This document shows positions 26,198-34,239 of a stretch of DNA of 42,787 nt, one piece after another. The stretch is from Bacteroidales bacterium (lineage in GTDB: Bacteria; Bacteroidota; Bacteroidia; Bacteroidales; UBA932). The stretch lies in assembly GCA_017615435.1 (NCBI GenBank), contig JAGAAF010000065.1, positions 1-42,787 on the forward strand, read 5' to 3'. The notes beneath the pieces are model-generated. The model made no database searches and was not told the DNA's origin. It saw only the letters and a program-made list of their open reading frames with translations. The position numbers and the translations under genes were made by a program. Numbering within the stretch: position 1 is the stretch's first letter; the number at the start of each line of letters is the position of its first letter.

Positions 26198-26224
26198 AGG
26201 CTTTATGTGGTTTCGCAGTTTCGG

Positions 26225-26256
26225 CAAATATAACATTTATTTCAATCGAAACCAAA
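26225..26256 (-). promoter_or_regulatory. Promoter of the DeoR-family gene
   Basis: Minus strand TTTG at 26253-26256 as -33 and TATATTTG at 26225-26232 as -7, separated by exactly 20 nt: a textbook Bacteroides sigma-ABfr promoter (TTTG-N19-21-TAnnTTTG). It starts 27 nt before the chosen start codon. The -33 box lies inside the operator-like site 26244-26262, which suggests autoregulation. Confidence 0.65.
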
Positions 26257-26262
26257 CGAAAC
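26244..26262. promoter_or_regulatory. Operator-like site in the repressor/kinase intergenic region
   Basis: Plus strand AATCGAAACCAAACGAAAC, the reverse complement of a site nearly identical to 25382-25400. GAAA/TTTC units recur three times about seven bases apart. It covers the -33 box of the repressor promoter and lies beside the candidate -7 box of the kinase promoter (26264-26271). Confidence 0.55.
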
Positions 26263-26263
26263 A

Positions 26264-26271
26264 TATTTTTG
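26264..26271 (+). promoter_or_regulatory. Candidate -7 box of the kinase-GH operon
   Basis: TATTTTTG on the plus strand fits TAnnTTTG. It lies 76 nt before the kinase start, directly after the operator-like site and ahead of a second GAAA-rich stretch (26275-26296). No -33 TTTG is visible, so confidence is low. Confidence 0.35.
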
Positions 26272-26274
26272 GCT

Positions 26275-26296
26275 GAAATCGAAATATGCTTGAAAG
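26275..26296. promoter_or_regulatory. Second GAAA-repeat stretch before the kinase gene
   Basis: Contains GAAATCGAAATATG followed by CTTGAAAG: three more GAAA units with spacing similar to the site at 26244-26262. It may be a second binding site for the same repressor just downstream of the kinase -7 box. Confidence 0.35.
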
Positions 26297-26347
26297 AATC
26301 TGCCGCTTTTTTTGCATATTCGTAAACTGAACACGAATAACATTACT

Positions 26348-27301
26348 ATGAGCCAATATCAGATAGCAGCCATCGGAGAACTCAATGTCGACATCATTCT
26401 GAACAGAATCGACGGCGAGCCCGAAATCGGAAAGGAAAAGTTCGCCAAAGATATGACGGTTACCCTCGGAAGCAGCACCGCAATTTTTGCGGCGAATGCG
26501 GCCGCGCTCGGAAGCAAGGTGTGCTTCGTGGGCCTTGTGGGCAGAGATTCCTTCGGGGATCTCGTGAAAAAGTCCCTCGCGGCGAAGAACGTGGACACCC
26601 GATTCATTATGGAGGGGGATACCCCTACGGGCGCGACTATCTGTATGAGCTACGGCGAGGACAGGGCGAACCTGACCTACCAGGGCTCTATGGACGTGAT
26701 GGGCTTCGACGACATCGATCCCGCCGTGTTCGACAGCTGCTCGCATATTCATCTCTCCTCGCTCTTTATGCAGTCCGCACTTTTGAGGGACGTGCACAAA
26801 GTGCTGGATGTCGCTCAGCGTAAGGGAATCACAGTTTCGCTTGACACCCAGTGGGATCCGGCCGAGACCTGGAAGCTTGATTACAAGACTGTCCTCCCGA
26901 AGGTCACCATCTTTATGCCGAACGAGAAGGAGCTTCAGGCGTTGACCGGCAAGGGGGACCTCGAGAGCGCAATCGCCGAGGTGCAGCCGTATCTGGGTAA
27001 AGCGATGCTTGTCAAGTGCGGTTCGAAGGGATCGATCCTTGTTTACAAAGACGGCAAGAGGGTGGAACTGCCCGCTTTCCTTAATAAAGACGTGGTGGAC
27101 GCCATCGGCGCCGGCGACAGTTTCAACGCCGGTTTCGTGAGCGCGTTCGTGAGGGGTCTCCCGCTGGAGGACTGCCAGATCACCGGCAACCTCACCGGCG
27201 CGGTGAACACCACTGCCGCCGGCGGCACCGGCGCTTTTACGTCGCTCGAGGCGGTGCGGAAGATTTGTCGTGAGAAGTTCGGCAAGGAGTTCAAACTGTA
27301 G
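26348..27301 (+). CDS. PfkB-family carbohydrate kinase
   Basis: 317 aa from the ATG giving MSQYQIAAIGELNVDII; an upstream in-frame ATG would add 12 residues lacking similarity. The N-terminal PfkB motif is IGELNVDI; LGSSTAIFAANAAALGSKVCFVGLVGRDSFG is the conserved Gly-rich region; PNEKELQALTG and DAIGAGDSFNAGF (catalytic Asp257) form the C-terminal signature with the anion hole. In the setting of AgaS and GatZ the likely substrate is tagatose-6-phosphate or a closely related sugar, but the family includes ribokinases, fructokinases and KDG kinases, so this is inferred. Its stop is 3 nt from the next start, making it the first gene of the plus-strand glycosidase operon. Confidence 0.85.
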   Translation: MSQYQIAAIGELNVDIILNRIDGEPEIGKEKFAKDMTVTLGSSTAIFAANAAALGSKVCFVGLVGRDSFGDLVKKSLAAKNVDTRFIMEGDTPTGATICMSYGEDRANLTYQGSMDVMGFDDIDPAVFDSCSHIHLSSLFMQSALLRDVHKVLDVAQRKGITVSLDTQWDPAETWKLDYKTVLPKVTIFMPNEKELQALTGKGDLESAIAEVQPYLGKAMLVKCGSKGSILVYKDGKRVELPAFLNKDVVDAIGAGDSFNAGFVSAFVRGLPLEDCQITGNLTGAVNTTAAGGTGAFTSLEAVRKICREKFGKEFKL

Positions 27302-27304
27302 GAT

Positions 27305-29131
27305 ATGAAAAGAATAGTTGGCCTTCTGTCCGTCGCTCTGATGCTGGCTTCCTGCTGCGGGGAACCCGCGCAGGACAGGCTGCTCGGTCCGGGCGGCAAA
27401 GCCCTGAAGGACATAGAGGTCTCCGTCCAGACTGAGACTCCCGAGGCTTTCCCCGGGATGACGGTAAGGACGGTCAGTTTCACGAATGCGGGCTCCGAGC
27501 CCGTGCTCGTCTCGGCGATGGAGACATCCCGCATTCAATTCAAGAGCAAGGACCTGTGGGGCCTTGAACCTATGACCTACGAAGACCGCCGCGACTGGGT
27601 CCAGCCGATAGTGAAAGGCTATCACCAGGACAATTACCTCGGGATGAGCGCTTCGGACTACGGCGGAGGAACTCCTCTGGTTTCCCTATGGAACGCGGAT
27701 AAGAATATTACGATAGGTCTCGTGGAGCCCTGTCTCAGGATAGTTTCCATTCCTGTCACCCGCAAGGGTAACGTTACTGAATCCGTCATCCGAAAGGACT
27801 ATTCAGAACCGGTCGAGCTGAAGCCGGGAGAGACTTTGACCAGTTATGCCAACTTCATAATCGAGGGCACGGGCGATTTCTTCGGCCCGGTCCGCGAATT
27901 CTCGGAATATATGCAGGCCGTGAACGGCATCCAGGCACCGGTTTCGCCGGATGAAGCCTACGATGCAGTCTGGTGCGCCTGGGGCTACGAACGCCAGTTC
28001 ACCGTGGACGAAGTGATAGGCACGCTGCCGAAGGTGGTGGAGCTTGGCTTCAAGTGGGTGGATGTGGACGACGGATTCCAGATCTGCGAAGGCGACTGGC
28101 AGGCGAACGAGCGCATAGGCAAGGACGGTATGCGCCGTATGACCGATGCGATCCACGCCGCCGGCCTGAAGGCGAAGCTGTGGTGGGCCCCGCTGCTCGC
28201 GGATTCTACCAGCCGCGCCGTGGCTGAGCATCCCGGGATGATGCTGATCCAGAAGGACGGCAAGCACGAATTCGTGGGTTGGTGGGACAGCTGGTATCTC
28301 TCGCCCGTTAATCAGGAGGCGTGGGATTTCACGGCGGATGTCGTGGACCTGTTCCTTCGTGACTGGGGCTTCGACGGCTTCAAGATGGACGGGCAGCAGC
28401 TGAACCTCTCTGAGGCCGATTACAATCCGGCGAGCGGCCTTGCGTATCCGGAGGAAGCGCAGGAGCGTCATCCGGAATATTTCCAACGCATCTACGAACG
28501 TGCGAATGCGATCAAGCCCGGCTGCGTTCTGCAGATATGCCCGTGCGGCTGCGCAATCAATTATTTCTGTACACCGTGGATGAACCAGGCGGTTGCGTCC
28601 GATCCCACTTCCAGCTTCCAGATCCGTATGAAGCGCAAGGTCTACGCGGCCCTCTGCCCTGATCTCGCTTACTATGCGGATCACGTAGAGCTCTCCGACG
28701 GCGGGCTGGACTTTCCCTCGCAGATTGGAGTCGGCGGCATCATAGGCACGAAGTTTACGTGGCCGAAACCGAACCCGCACGCCGAGCAGAACGGCGGCAG
28801 CATCCTCACCCCCGAGAAGGAGGCGCTGCTTAAGAAGTGGGTGCCGATTTACAACGAAAAGATGCTCTCGAAGGGCAAGTACCTCGGGCTTTATTCCTAT
28901 GGTTTCGATTATCCTGAAGGCCACGCGATCGAGAAGGATGGCGCTATGTACTATGCGTTCTACGCTCCTTCGTGGAACGGAGGTGCGATCGAGCTTCGCG
29001 GCCTGTCGGCTGACAGGAAGTACACCGTTACCGAATACACGGCCGATGAGCCCCGTTCTTTTGAAATCGACGGCTCGAATCCCGTGATCCATCCTGTTTT
29101 TGAGAATAATTATTTAATCGAAGTAAAATAA
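27305..29131 (+). CDS. GH36-type alpha-galactosidase / alpha-N-acetylgalactosaminidase lipoprotein
   Basis: 608 aa, lipobox LASC (Cys17). An N-terminal beta-sandwich (to about residue 210) precedes a TIM barrel: YDAVWCAWGYERQFTVDEV, LGFKWVDVDDGFQICEGDW (246-265), GLKAKLWWAPLLAD, and WGFDGFKMDGQQL with Asp362 as nucleophile. NQAVASDPTS (Asp433 the likely acid/base) and a C-terminal beta domain follow. This is clan GH-D (GH27/GH36), retaining alpha-galactosidases or alpha-GalNAcases; the multi-Cys CPCGCAINYFC segment could shape the pocket. Acts in the periplasm or at the surface. Lies 3 nt after the kinase and 11 nt before the phosphatase gene. Confidence 0.85.
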   Translation: MKRIVGLLSVALMLASCCGEPAQDRLLGPGGKALKDIEVSVQTETPEAFPGMTVRTVSFTNAGSEPVLVSAMETSRIQFKSKDLWGLEPMTYEDRRDWVQPIVKGYHQDNYLGMSASDYGGGTPLVSLWNADKNITIGLVEPCLRIVSIPVTRKGNVTESVIRKDYSEPVELKPGETLTSYANFIIEGTGDFFGPVREFSEYMQAVNGIQAPVSPDEAYDAVWCAWGYERQFTVDEVIGTLPKVVELGFKWVDVDDGFQICEGDWQANERIGKDGMRRMTDAIHAAGLKAKLWWAPLLADSTSRAVAEHPGMMLIQKDGKHEFVGWWDSWYLSPVNQEAWDFTADVVDLFLRDWGFDGFKMDGQQLNLSEADYNPASGLAYPEEAQERHPEYFQRIYERANAIKPGCVLQICPCGCAINYFCTPWMNQAVASDPTSSFQIRMKRKVYAALCPDLAYYADHVELSDGGLDFPSQIGVGGIIGTKFTWPKPNPHAEQNGGSILTPEKEALLKKWVPIYNEKMLSKGKYLGLYSYGFDYPEGHAIEKDGAMYYAFYAPSWNGGAIELRGLSADRKYTVTEYTADEPRSFEIDGSNPVIHPVFENNYLIEVK

Positions 29132-29142
29132 AACCAAGAATT

Positions 29143-30663
29143 ATGAAGAAGTTTATTTGGGCATTGTTCCTGGCCCTTCCGATGTTCTTCTCCTGCACAG
29201 ACAACGGCGAGGAGAAACCAGATGACAACAAAACCAAGGTGGACCCCGAAATGGCAATCACGAGCGAATCCGAGTTCACTCTGGATTATCATCCCGCAAC
29301 CGTGACCGTGACTTTCACCTGCAACACTGACTGGAAGATAGCGACCAACGATCTTTGGATCACCGTCAGCCCCGAGGAGGGCACGGCTCCCGATGGTCCC
29401 GTCACAGTCACTCTTGCCTGCGCCGAGAATGAATCTCTGGACACCAGAAAGGGTTCGGTGTATGTCTTCGTGGGAACTCTGAACAAGACCATCACGATCC
29501 ATCAGACCGGAAATCCAATGTTTGGCGCCGCCGAGGAGTTGGTGAACGGATCGACTGTCCTCGCGACCAACAAGAATGTGGAGAAGTTCCTCACCGAGGT
29601 TACCTACGAGGACCGCGACGGCTGGAAGACCACCAAAGTCCTTGACTACTACGGCGGTTTCAACGGCGTGGCTTACAATGAAAACGGAGAGCCTGATCCG
29701 AACGGAACGATTTTCAGCTGGGGTAATCAGCCGACTTCCGACAAGCCGAATACTTACAGTATCCGCTGGAGCCCCGAGGATATCGTGGCAGGCAGCGCTA
29801 TGACCCTTACTCTGGAAGACAAGCTTGGATGGAAGGCCGAGACTGCCATCACCGCCGGTGCATACTATGTTAACGTCACCAACCTGGTGCCTAACGACGA
29901 GTATACTTACAAAGTGACCGCAGACGAAGGCGGAAAGATCCTCGCAGAGGGTACTTTCACCACCACCGGACATCTGCATCAGGTGTTCTTCCGCAAGAAC
30001 TGCCGCAACATCCGCGACCTGGGCGGCTGGCAGACCCTGGACGGAAAGACGGTCAAGTACCGCAAGCTCTACCGTGGCGGTCGTATGCAGAGCGAGACCG
30101 TGGACAAATACGGCAGGGATGAGATCCTTGCTGAAGGAATCGGCGCACAGCTCGACCTTCGCGGCAGCGACAAGCTCGACGGCCCCGTGATCAGCAGCCT
30201 CGCATTCTGCGCTCCCGGCATCGACGAGGGCGGCACCACAATGCTCAAGAGAGACGCTGCGAAGACTAAAGAGTGCTTCGAGTTCACGGTTGATAACGTT
30301 CGTGCAGGCAAGGGAGTTTACTTCCATTGCTCTCTCGGCCGCGACCGCACCGGCACCTTCGATATCCTCCTGCTCGGCCTCCTCGGCGTGCGCGAGGGCG
30401 ATATCGCAAAGGCCTATGAGGTCACCTATTTCGCTCCCGTCGGTTACAGCGTGTCTTCTTCCGAGAAGGATTCCAACCCTAAGCCTATCTTCAGGAACTC
30501 CCGTACCGCCTGGGCGTACGCCGATGTGGTTCCTTATTTCTGGGAGCTGGCAGACCAGACCGAAGGCAAGACCTTTGCCGACGGTGTGCAGAAGTACCTC
30601 CTGGATGTGGCCGGTGTGTCCCAGAAGGATATCGACGATTTCCGCAGTTTGATGCTTGAATAA
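29143..30663 (+). CDS. BACON-domain lipoprotein with C-terminal tyrosine-phosphatase-like domain
   Basis: 506 aa, lipobox FFSC (Cys18). Residues about 38-123 are a BACON domain (FTLDYHPATVTVTFTCNTDW, IHQTG), often found in glycan-targeting Bacteroidetes proteins. Residues about 200-276 look like an Fn3/PAP-N-type beta domain. Residues about 283-500 are a Y_phosphatase3-type domain: NIRDLGGWQT, YRKLYRGGRM, QLDLRGSDKLDGP, and the P-loop HCSLGRDRTGTF (His395, Cys396, Arg402; C-x5-R). It should be a cysteine-dependent phosphatase outside the cytoplasm. Combination with a carbohydrate-binding module, placed between two glycosidases, points to a phosphorylated sugar as substrate in place of a phosphoprotein. 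Confidence 0.8.
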   Translation: MKKFIWALFLALPMFFSCTDNGEEKPDDNKTKVDPEMAITSESEFTLDYHPATVTVTFTCNTDWKIATNDLWITVSPEEGTAPDGPVTVTLACAENESLDTRKGSVYVFVGTLNKTITIHQTGNPMFGAAEELVNGSTVLATNKNVEKFLTEVTYEDRDGWKTTKVLDYYGGFNGVAYNENGEPDPNGTIFSWGNQPTSDKPNTYSIRWSPEDIVAGSAMTLTLEDKLGWKAETAITAGAYYVNVTNLVPNDEYTYKVTADEGGKILAEGTFTTTGHLHQVFFRKNCRNIRDLGGWQTLDGKTVKYRKLYRGGRMQSETVDKYGRDEILAEGIGAQLDLRGSDKLDGPVISSLAFCAPGIDEGGTTMLKRDAAKTKECFEFTVDNVRAGKGVYFHCSLGRDRTGTFDILLLGLLGVREGDIAKAYEVTYFAPVGYSVSSSEKDSNPKPIFRNSRTAWAYADVVPYFWELADQTEGKTFADGVQKYLLDVAGVSQKDIDDFRSLMLE

Positions 30664-30673
30664 TCATTAGTAT

Positions 30674-32095
30674 ATGAGAAGACTTTACAGAATCATTGCC
30701 TCGGCCCTCGTCCTTGCGCTGGCGCTTTCGTGCACCTGCTCCGACGACTACGGCTATAAGATCAAAGGCAATCAGATCGTTTACAACACTCCCGCCCGTC
30801 CGGCCGACCAGCAGAGTATGCTGGGTTTCGCGGCCGAGCCGATCGAGCACGTCCGCGTGGGCCTTATCGGCCTTGGCGACCGTGGAACAGGAGCCGTGTG
30901 GCGCTTCCCTTATCTGAAGGATGCGACAGTCGTGGCTCTCTGCGACCTTTATCCCGAGCGCATCGAGAGGGCTCAGGGTATCCTCGAGGAACTTGGCGCT
31001 CCCCGCGCGATTCACGAATTCAGCGGCCCGGAAGGCTACAAGGAGCTCTGCGAGCTGCCCGATGTGGATCTGGTCTATCTCGCAGTTCCCTGGCAGCTGC
31101 ATACCCCTATAGCAGTCTATGCAATGGAGCACGGCAAGCACGCCGCCATCGAAGTCCCTGCGGCGACTTCGATCAAGGAGTGCTGGGATCTCGTGAATAC
31201 TTCCGAGCGTACCCGCAAGCACTGTATGATGCTTGAGAACTGCTGCTACGACTTCTTCGAGCTGACTTGCCTCAATATGGCCCAGCACGGCCTGTTCGGC
31301 GAGATCGTGCACGTGGAGGGTTCGTACTGCCATAACCTGGAGCCTTATTGGGACAACTACCAGGGCGACTGGCGTATGACTTATAACAAGGATCACCACG
31401 GCGACGTGTATCCGACTCACGGCATCGGCCCTGTCTGCCAGGATCTGAACATCCACCGCGGCGACAAGATGGACGTTCTCGTGGCTATGGACACTGACGC
31501 TTTCGCCGGCCAGGAGAAGGCTGACGAGCGTTATGGCGTGGGCGCGGTCGCAAAGTATGCGAACGGAGACAATACCTCTACCCTCATCCGTACCCGCAAG
31601 GGCAAGACCATCCTCGTGGAGCACAGCGTCGTGACCCCTCAGCCCTATAGCCGTATGTATCAGGTCCAGGGCACGAAGGGCTATGCGAACAAGTATCCTA
31701 ACGAGGAGTTCGAGGTTCCCGGACTCGCTCTGGGCGGAGCCGCTCTGAAGGATGTCGCCTACGATGCTCTTGATGCCGAGCAGTATATGACTATGAAGGA
31801 GCAGGAGGCCATTATGGAGGCCTATAAGTATCCCTTCGTGACCGAGATAGAAGACCTTGCCCGCAAGGTCGGCGGCCACGGCGGAATGGACTTCATTATG
31901 GACTACCGCCTGATCTACTGCCTGCACCACGGCCTTCCGCTCGATCAGGACGTCTACGACGCCGCCGAGTGGAGCTCGCTGGTGGAACTCACCGAGGTCT
32001 CCATCAACCACGGCTCGATGCCGGTCGTGATGCCCGACTTCACCCGCGGCGAGTGGGATAAAGTCGACGGAATCACTTTCGCTATGGCGGAATAA
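30674..32095 (+). CDS. GH109 alpha-N-acetylgalactosaminidase lipoprotein
   Basis: 473 aa, lipobox LALSC (Cys20). Residues about 60-75 form the NAD-binding Rossmann motif VRVGLIGLGDRGTG; ALCDLYPERIERAQ, LVYLAVPWQLHTPIAVYAMEHGKHAAIEVPAA, MLENCCYDFFEL, NLEPYWDNYQGDWRM and HHGDVYPTHGIGPV are highly characteristic of GH109. These enzymes remove terminal alpha-GalNAc by a redox mechanism using tightly bound NAD. Substrates known for the family include blood-group A antigen and mucin-type O-glycans. It ends the plus-strand operon and is followed 9 nt later by palindromic copy B, which can act as its terminator. Confidence 0.92.
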   Translation: MRRLYRIIASALVLALALSCTCSDDYGYKIKGNQIVYNTPARPADQQSMLGFAAEPIEHVRVGLIGLGDRGTGAVWRFPYLKDATVVALCDLYPERIERAQGILEELGAPRAIHEFSGPEGYKELCELPDVDLVYLAVPWQLHTPIAVYAMEHGKHAAIEVPAATSIKECWDLVNTSERTRKHCMMLENCCYDFFELTCLNMAQHGLFGEIVHVEGSYCHNLEPYWDNYQGDWRMTYNKDHHGDVYPTHGIGPVCQDLNIHRGDKMDVLVAMDTDAFAGQEKADERYGVGAVAKYANGDNTSTLIRTRKGKTILVEHSVVTPQPYSRMYQVQGTKGYANKYPNEEFEVPGLALGGAALKDVAYDALDAEQYMTMKEQEAIMEAYKYPFVTEIEDLARKVGGHGGMDFIMDYRLIYCLHHGLPLDQDVYDAAEWSSLVELTEVSINHGSMPVVMPDFTRGEWDKVDGITFAMAE

Positions 32096-32103
32096 TTTTG
32101 GCC

Positions 32104-32208
32104 GTGGCGTCTAACCCGCTTATTATCAACAACTTACTAAAACTCGACTCCGCGTTTTTCGGAGCCGAGTTTTTGTAAATAGCTGTGATTCAGGCGGTTG
32201 CGCGCCAC
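32104..32208 (+). repeat. 105-bp palindromic element, copy B (REPIN-like)
   Basis: Begins GTGGCG and ends GCGCCAC. Inner stem (32135-32152 with 32160-32177) around the 7-nt loop at 32153-32159; a T-run follows the stem in the plus direction (GAGTTTTTGTA), so it can work as an intrinsic terminator. Flanking arms of 31 nt match each other at 19 of 31 positions when folded. It separates the converging GH109 gene and the Cthe_2159-type gene, whose last codons repeat a stretch of the element's right border. Confidence 0.88.
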
Positions 32209-32220
32209 GGGGGATGGGGG

Positions 32221-33939
32221 CTACCACGGATGGGGGCCACCACCTCCGCCACCGCCGCCGGGGCCGCTGGAGCTGGCGGTGTAGGAAGTGAGCGACACGG
32301 AAGAACCGCCGTTCACGGTACCGCCCAGAATTATAGTGCCCGCGGCGCAGGAGGTGCCGCCGCTCACTGAGGTTCCGCTCTTCAATGTGGGTGTGGAAGC
32401 TCCTGAAACGACCAGCGGAGTGCCTGTCGTGGAAGGAGTCTTGAAAGAATAATCTTCAGAACCCACCGTGAGGGTATACCAGGTATTTTTATTCCAGGAA
32501 GAAGCTTGATAGCAACTCTGACTTAAAGTGGAACCGCGCTCGAGCCCGCCGATGGCGAAGATGGTGCCGCCGGTGATGGTGAGCTTGAAGCGCTGCTCAG
32601 TGTTAGCGTCGATCGCGACTTCGGGAGAGCGGGCACTGGCGGCGAACACTATTCCCCCGCTGATGTCGAAGTTGCCGTTCGCGTCGAGCCCGTCGTTGCC
32701 TGTGGAAATGCCGGTCAGTATTCCGCCCGTCACCGTGAAGGTGGAAGCGGAATTGATTGCATCATCCGAAGACGAGAAAGCGTAGACATCGCCACCGCTG
32801 ACGGTGATGGTGCTCTTGCTCTCAATCGCTTCGTGGCCGGAGGCGGTGACGGCGACGGTGCTGCCGGAGAACTCAAGCGCCCCGTCCACCTTGATACCCT
32901 TCGCAGAGATATCGCCCTTGGTGTAGTTCGAGCCGGTGACGTCCACTTTCACGTAGCCGCCAGCGAACACGCCTTTGCCGTTGGCACTTATGCCCTTGCC
33001 GCCCTGGCCTGAGTTCGAAATGACGAGAGAGCCGCCGTTCATAGTGAAGTCCTTGTCCGCCTTCACGCCCGCAGTGCCGTCGTAGTCCTTCTCATCGGAG
33101 TCGTAGCCTGCGCTGCCTGTAACCTTGATGGTGGTCGAGCCGCCGTCGAACTTAACGAACTCGTCGGACGAGATGCCCTTCTTCATCGAAGCGGAGACGC
33201 TGATATCTATGGTGCCGTTCGAAACGGTCACGCCGTCCTTGCCGCGAAGGCCGTGGCCGGCGGAAGATGTCACGGTGATGGTAGGGCTTGACATAAACCT
33301 CAGATAATCGTCGGATGCAATGCCGGACTTACCCTGGGCGGTGACGATCAGAGAGCCGATGCCGGAGAATACCAGCTGGCCTTCGGAATAGAAAGCGGCT
33401 TTGAGGTCTTCGTCGGAGGTCTCAGTATATGACGAACCGTCCTTCAAGGAATTCTCCCCCTCCACGATGATGAACGTGCGCTTGTGGCTCTGATTGTTGA
33501 TTGCGGCACCCTTGGGGTTGGTAAGTGACAGGCCGTTCAGAACGATAGCCTGTTTCTTCGAACTGTAGAGCTTGAAAAAGCCGTCGGAAGACGAGCCGCT
33601 CAGTTCGTAGATGATGCGGTCCGAGCTGAGATTGGTAACGGTCACGCCGCCGCCGTTGACACTGACTGTGATGCTGTCTCCAGGCTCGGAAACTTCCGCG
33701 CCGGCATCCGACCAATTGATAAATATCTTGCGGTGAAACGTCGCCGCCCCCACATTGTCCAAATCTGTGAGGTCAGTGTCGGCTGACGTTATTATGAAAT
33801 CGCCCGTACCGTCGTCCGGTTCGTTATCGTCCGGATCGTCATTGTCCGAAATCTCTATGACTAACTGCTCCGGTTCGCAACCCGGCACCACTGCCAGGAG
33901 CGCGAGGGCAAAAAGAGGAGCGAAAAATATTTTTTTCAT
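32221..33939 (-). CDS. Cthe_2159-type carbohydrate-binding beta-helix lipoprotein
   Basis: 572 aa, lipobox VVPGC (Cys21) followed by an Asp-rich linker. Most of the chain is a series of short beta-strand turns (e.g. VSNGTIDISVSASMKKGISSDEFVKFDGGSTTIKVTG with acidic DDD/SDE turns), fitting the PF14262 family (right-handed beta-helix that binds acidic polysaccharide with calcium). It is likely a cell-surface polysaccharide-binding protein. The last part is a low-complexity Ser/Gly tail GPGGGGGGGGPHPW. The stop codon lies 13 nt from the end of palindromic copy B, and the final codons duplicate that border. It is monocistronic. Confidence 0.8.
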   Translation of the reverse strand: MKKIFFAPLFALALLAVVPGCEPEQLVIEISDNDDPDDNEPDDGTGDFIITSADTDLTDLDNVGAATFHRKIFINWSDAGAEVSEPGDSITVSVNGGGVTVTNLSSDRIIYELSGSSSDGFFKLYSSKKQAIVLNGLSLTNPKGAAINNQSHKRTFIIVEGENSLKDGSSYTETSDEDLKAAFYSEGQLVFSGIGSLIVTAQGKSGIASDDYLRFMSSPTITVTSSAGHGLRGKDGVTVSNGTIDISVSASMKKGISSDEFVKFDGGSTTIKVTGSAGYDSDEKDYDGTAGVKADKDFTMNGGSLVISNSGQGGKGISANGKGVFAGGYVKVDVTGSNYTKGDISAKGIKVDGALEFSGSTVAVTASGHEAIESKSTITVSGGDVYAFSSSDDAINSASTFTVTGGILTGISTGNDGLDANGNFDISGGIVFAASARSPEVAIDANTEQRFKLTITGGTIFAIGGLERGSTLSQSCYQASSWNKNTWYTLTVGSEDYSFKTPSTTGTPLVVSGASTPTLKSGTSVSGGTSCAAGTIILGGTVNGGSSVSLTSYTASSSGPGGGGGGGGPHPW

Positions 33940-33990
33940 TATGAAGGCTTTAGTAACTGCCTTAAGGAAAAATCAAAGTCTGTGCCAACC

Positions 33991-34020
33991 AAAAAAAAGA
34001 CCGGCCGCGAGGGTCGGTCC
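33991..34020 (-). terminator. Intrinsic terminator of rpsU
   Basis: On the minus strand GACCGACC and GGCCGGTC pair around a CTCGC-type loop with one mismatch, followed by eight T residues. It lies 18 nt after the rpsU stop codon. Confidence 0.75.
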
Positions 34021-34037
34021 TAGAATCAAGAGGGGGA

Positions 34038-34232
34038 TTACTGATCTTCCTCAAGACGGAGATGCTGCACGTAGATGGCTTTCATCTTGGCGACACGGCG
34101 CTTGACGGACGGCTTCTCGAAAGTCTTACGAGAGCGCATCTCGCGGACCGCACCAGTCTTCTCGAACTTTCTCTTGAATTTCTTAAGAGCGCGCTCGATA
34201 TTCTCGCCTTCTTTAACCTGTACGATAATCAT
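34038..34232 (-). CDS. rpsU: 30S ribosomal protein bS21
   Basis: 64 aa. The start MIIVQVKEGENIERALKKFKRKFEK and the basic middle and C-terminal part are typical of Bacteroidota bS21. In this phylum bS21, with bS18 and bS6, holds the 3' tail of 16S rRNA away from mRNA, which is why Shine-Dalgarno sites are rarely used. The rpsU mRNA is the published exception, keeping a strong site for autoregulation; the same is visible here (34240-34251). A TAnnTTTG promoter lies upstream and a terminator downstream, so it is a single-gene unit divergent from the histidine phosphatase gene. Confidence 0.97.
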   Translation of the reverse strand: MIIVQVKEGENIERALKKFKRKFEKTGAVREMRSRKTFEKPSVKRRVAKMKAIYVQHLRLEEDQ

Positions 34233-34239
34233 TCCTTAA

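Noticed and set aside
26237..27625. Long minus-strand open frame (about 460 codons) opposite the kinase
   Set aside because: The opposite strand holds a complete PfkB kinase and the GH36 start. The antisense frame has no recognisable domain and is a common by-product of G+C-rich codon use.
27803..32011. Three long minus-strand frames (27803-29092, 29110-30327, 30491-32011)
   Set aside because: They are antisense to GH36, BACON-phosphatase and GH109, all with intact catalytic motifs. The antisense translations are composition-biased and match nothing I know.
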